Shown: one piece after another, positions 5,981 to 6,058 of the stretch
Layout of the letters: each line of letters starts with the position of its first letter
How positions within the stretch are numbered: the stretch's first letter is position 1
Assembly: GCA_030824175.1 (NCBI GenBank)
Contig: JAVBYH010000172.1
Span: 1 to 6,058 of the forward strand
DNA from: Bacteroidota bacterium
GTDB lineage: Bacteria > Bacteroidota > Ignavibacteria > UBA10030 > UBA8401
DNA length: 6,058 nt
Direction of reading: 5' to 3'
The notes under the pieces: model-generated
Told to the model about the DNA's origin: nothing
The model's input: only the letters and a program-made list of their open reading frames with translations
Database searches by the model: none
Translations under genes and position numbers: made by a program

Positions 5981-6058
5981 TTACGTCCGCTCCGACGCTT
6001 GACGTGCCGCCATCGACTCGCGCTCGAGCGCGCGCGATTCGTCGATGATGCGCTCGAA
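5981..6058 (-). CDS. 3' end of an unidentified gene upstream of mltG
   Basis: On the minus strand a frame is open from the window edge to a TAA at 5981-5983. It encodes the last 25 residues of a protein, ending MAARQASERT. The fragment is highly charged, with alternating Glu and Arg, and looks like a C-terminal helix or short coiled coil. The TAA is separated from the mltG GTG by a single base, and the mltG ribosome site (GGAG, 5990-5993) lies inside this gene, as expected for tightly linked operon genes. I do not recognise the protein. It does not look like the RuvX C-terminus, although ruvX often neighbours mltG. Coding status is inferred from the junction and the helical composition only. 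Confidence 0.6.
   Translation of the reverse strand, partial: FERIIDESRALERESMAARQASERT
5990..5993 (-). promoter_or_regulatory. ribosome binding site of mltG
   Basis: GGAG on the minus strand lies 10 bases before the GTG at 5979 and within the coding end of the preceding gene. It supports the GTG start. The plus-strand module genes of this window have no such site. Confidence 0.6.

Noticed and set aside
5981..6058. C-terminus of RuvX upstream of mltG
   Set aside because: The 25 visible residues are a charged helical tail that does not resemble the RuvX end, so no name was given.

Overview
This window is GC-rich and almost entirely coding. It holds two convergent gene blocks that meet tail to tail near position 2966. 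The plus-strand block (1-2968) starts with the last four membrane helices of an APC-family amino acid permease. A compact three-gene corrinoid methyltransferase module follows: a MtaC/MtbC-type corrinoid-binding protein, a stand-alone protein resembling the reactivation domain of cobalamin-dependent methionine synthase (MetH), and a uroporphyrinogen-decarboxylase-fold methyltransferase of the MtaA/MtbA/CmuA kind. The first two module genes overlap by 4 bases, and the third starts 10 bases after the second.

The minus-strand block (read from 6058 down to 2965) starts with the last 25 codons of an unidentified gene. One base later comes the endolytic murein transglycosylase gene mltG. After a 48-base gap there is a 659-residue protein made of five PAS domains with no recognisable output domain. 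Its stop codon interlocks with the stop of the methyltransferase gene, so there is no intergenic room between the two blocks.

The proposed working of the module is inference from family knowledge. The corrinoid protein would carry a methyl group on cobalt, and the UroD-fold enzyme, with its H-x-C-Xn-C zinc motif, would move the methyl group between the corrinoid and a thiol or other substrate. The MetH-like protein would rescue inactive cob(II)alamin using SAM and an electron. The activator carries a C-terminal Cys-x2-Cys-x4-Cys tail that MetH is not known to have, which suggests a built-in metal or Fe-S site. No dedicated methyl-donor enzyme (MtaB-, MttB- or MtmB-like) and no RamA-type activase is visible here, so the methyl source is unknown.

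The organism cannot be named. GC-rich DNA, plus-strand starts without a Shine-Dalgarno sequence, a PAS-rich signalling protein and a corrinoid methyl-transfer module would fit a GC-rich member of the Bacteroidota/Chlorobiota-Ignavibacteria neighbourhood or another anaerobic environmental lineage, but this is a weak guess. MltG indicates a bacterium with peptidoglycan. I saw no RNA genes, mobile elements, CRISPR arrays or convincing terminators.
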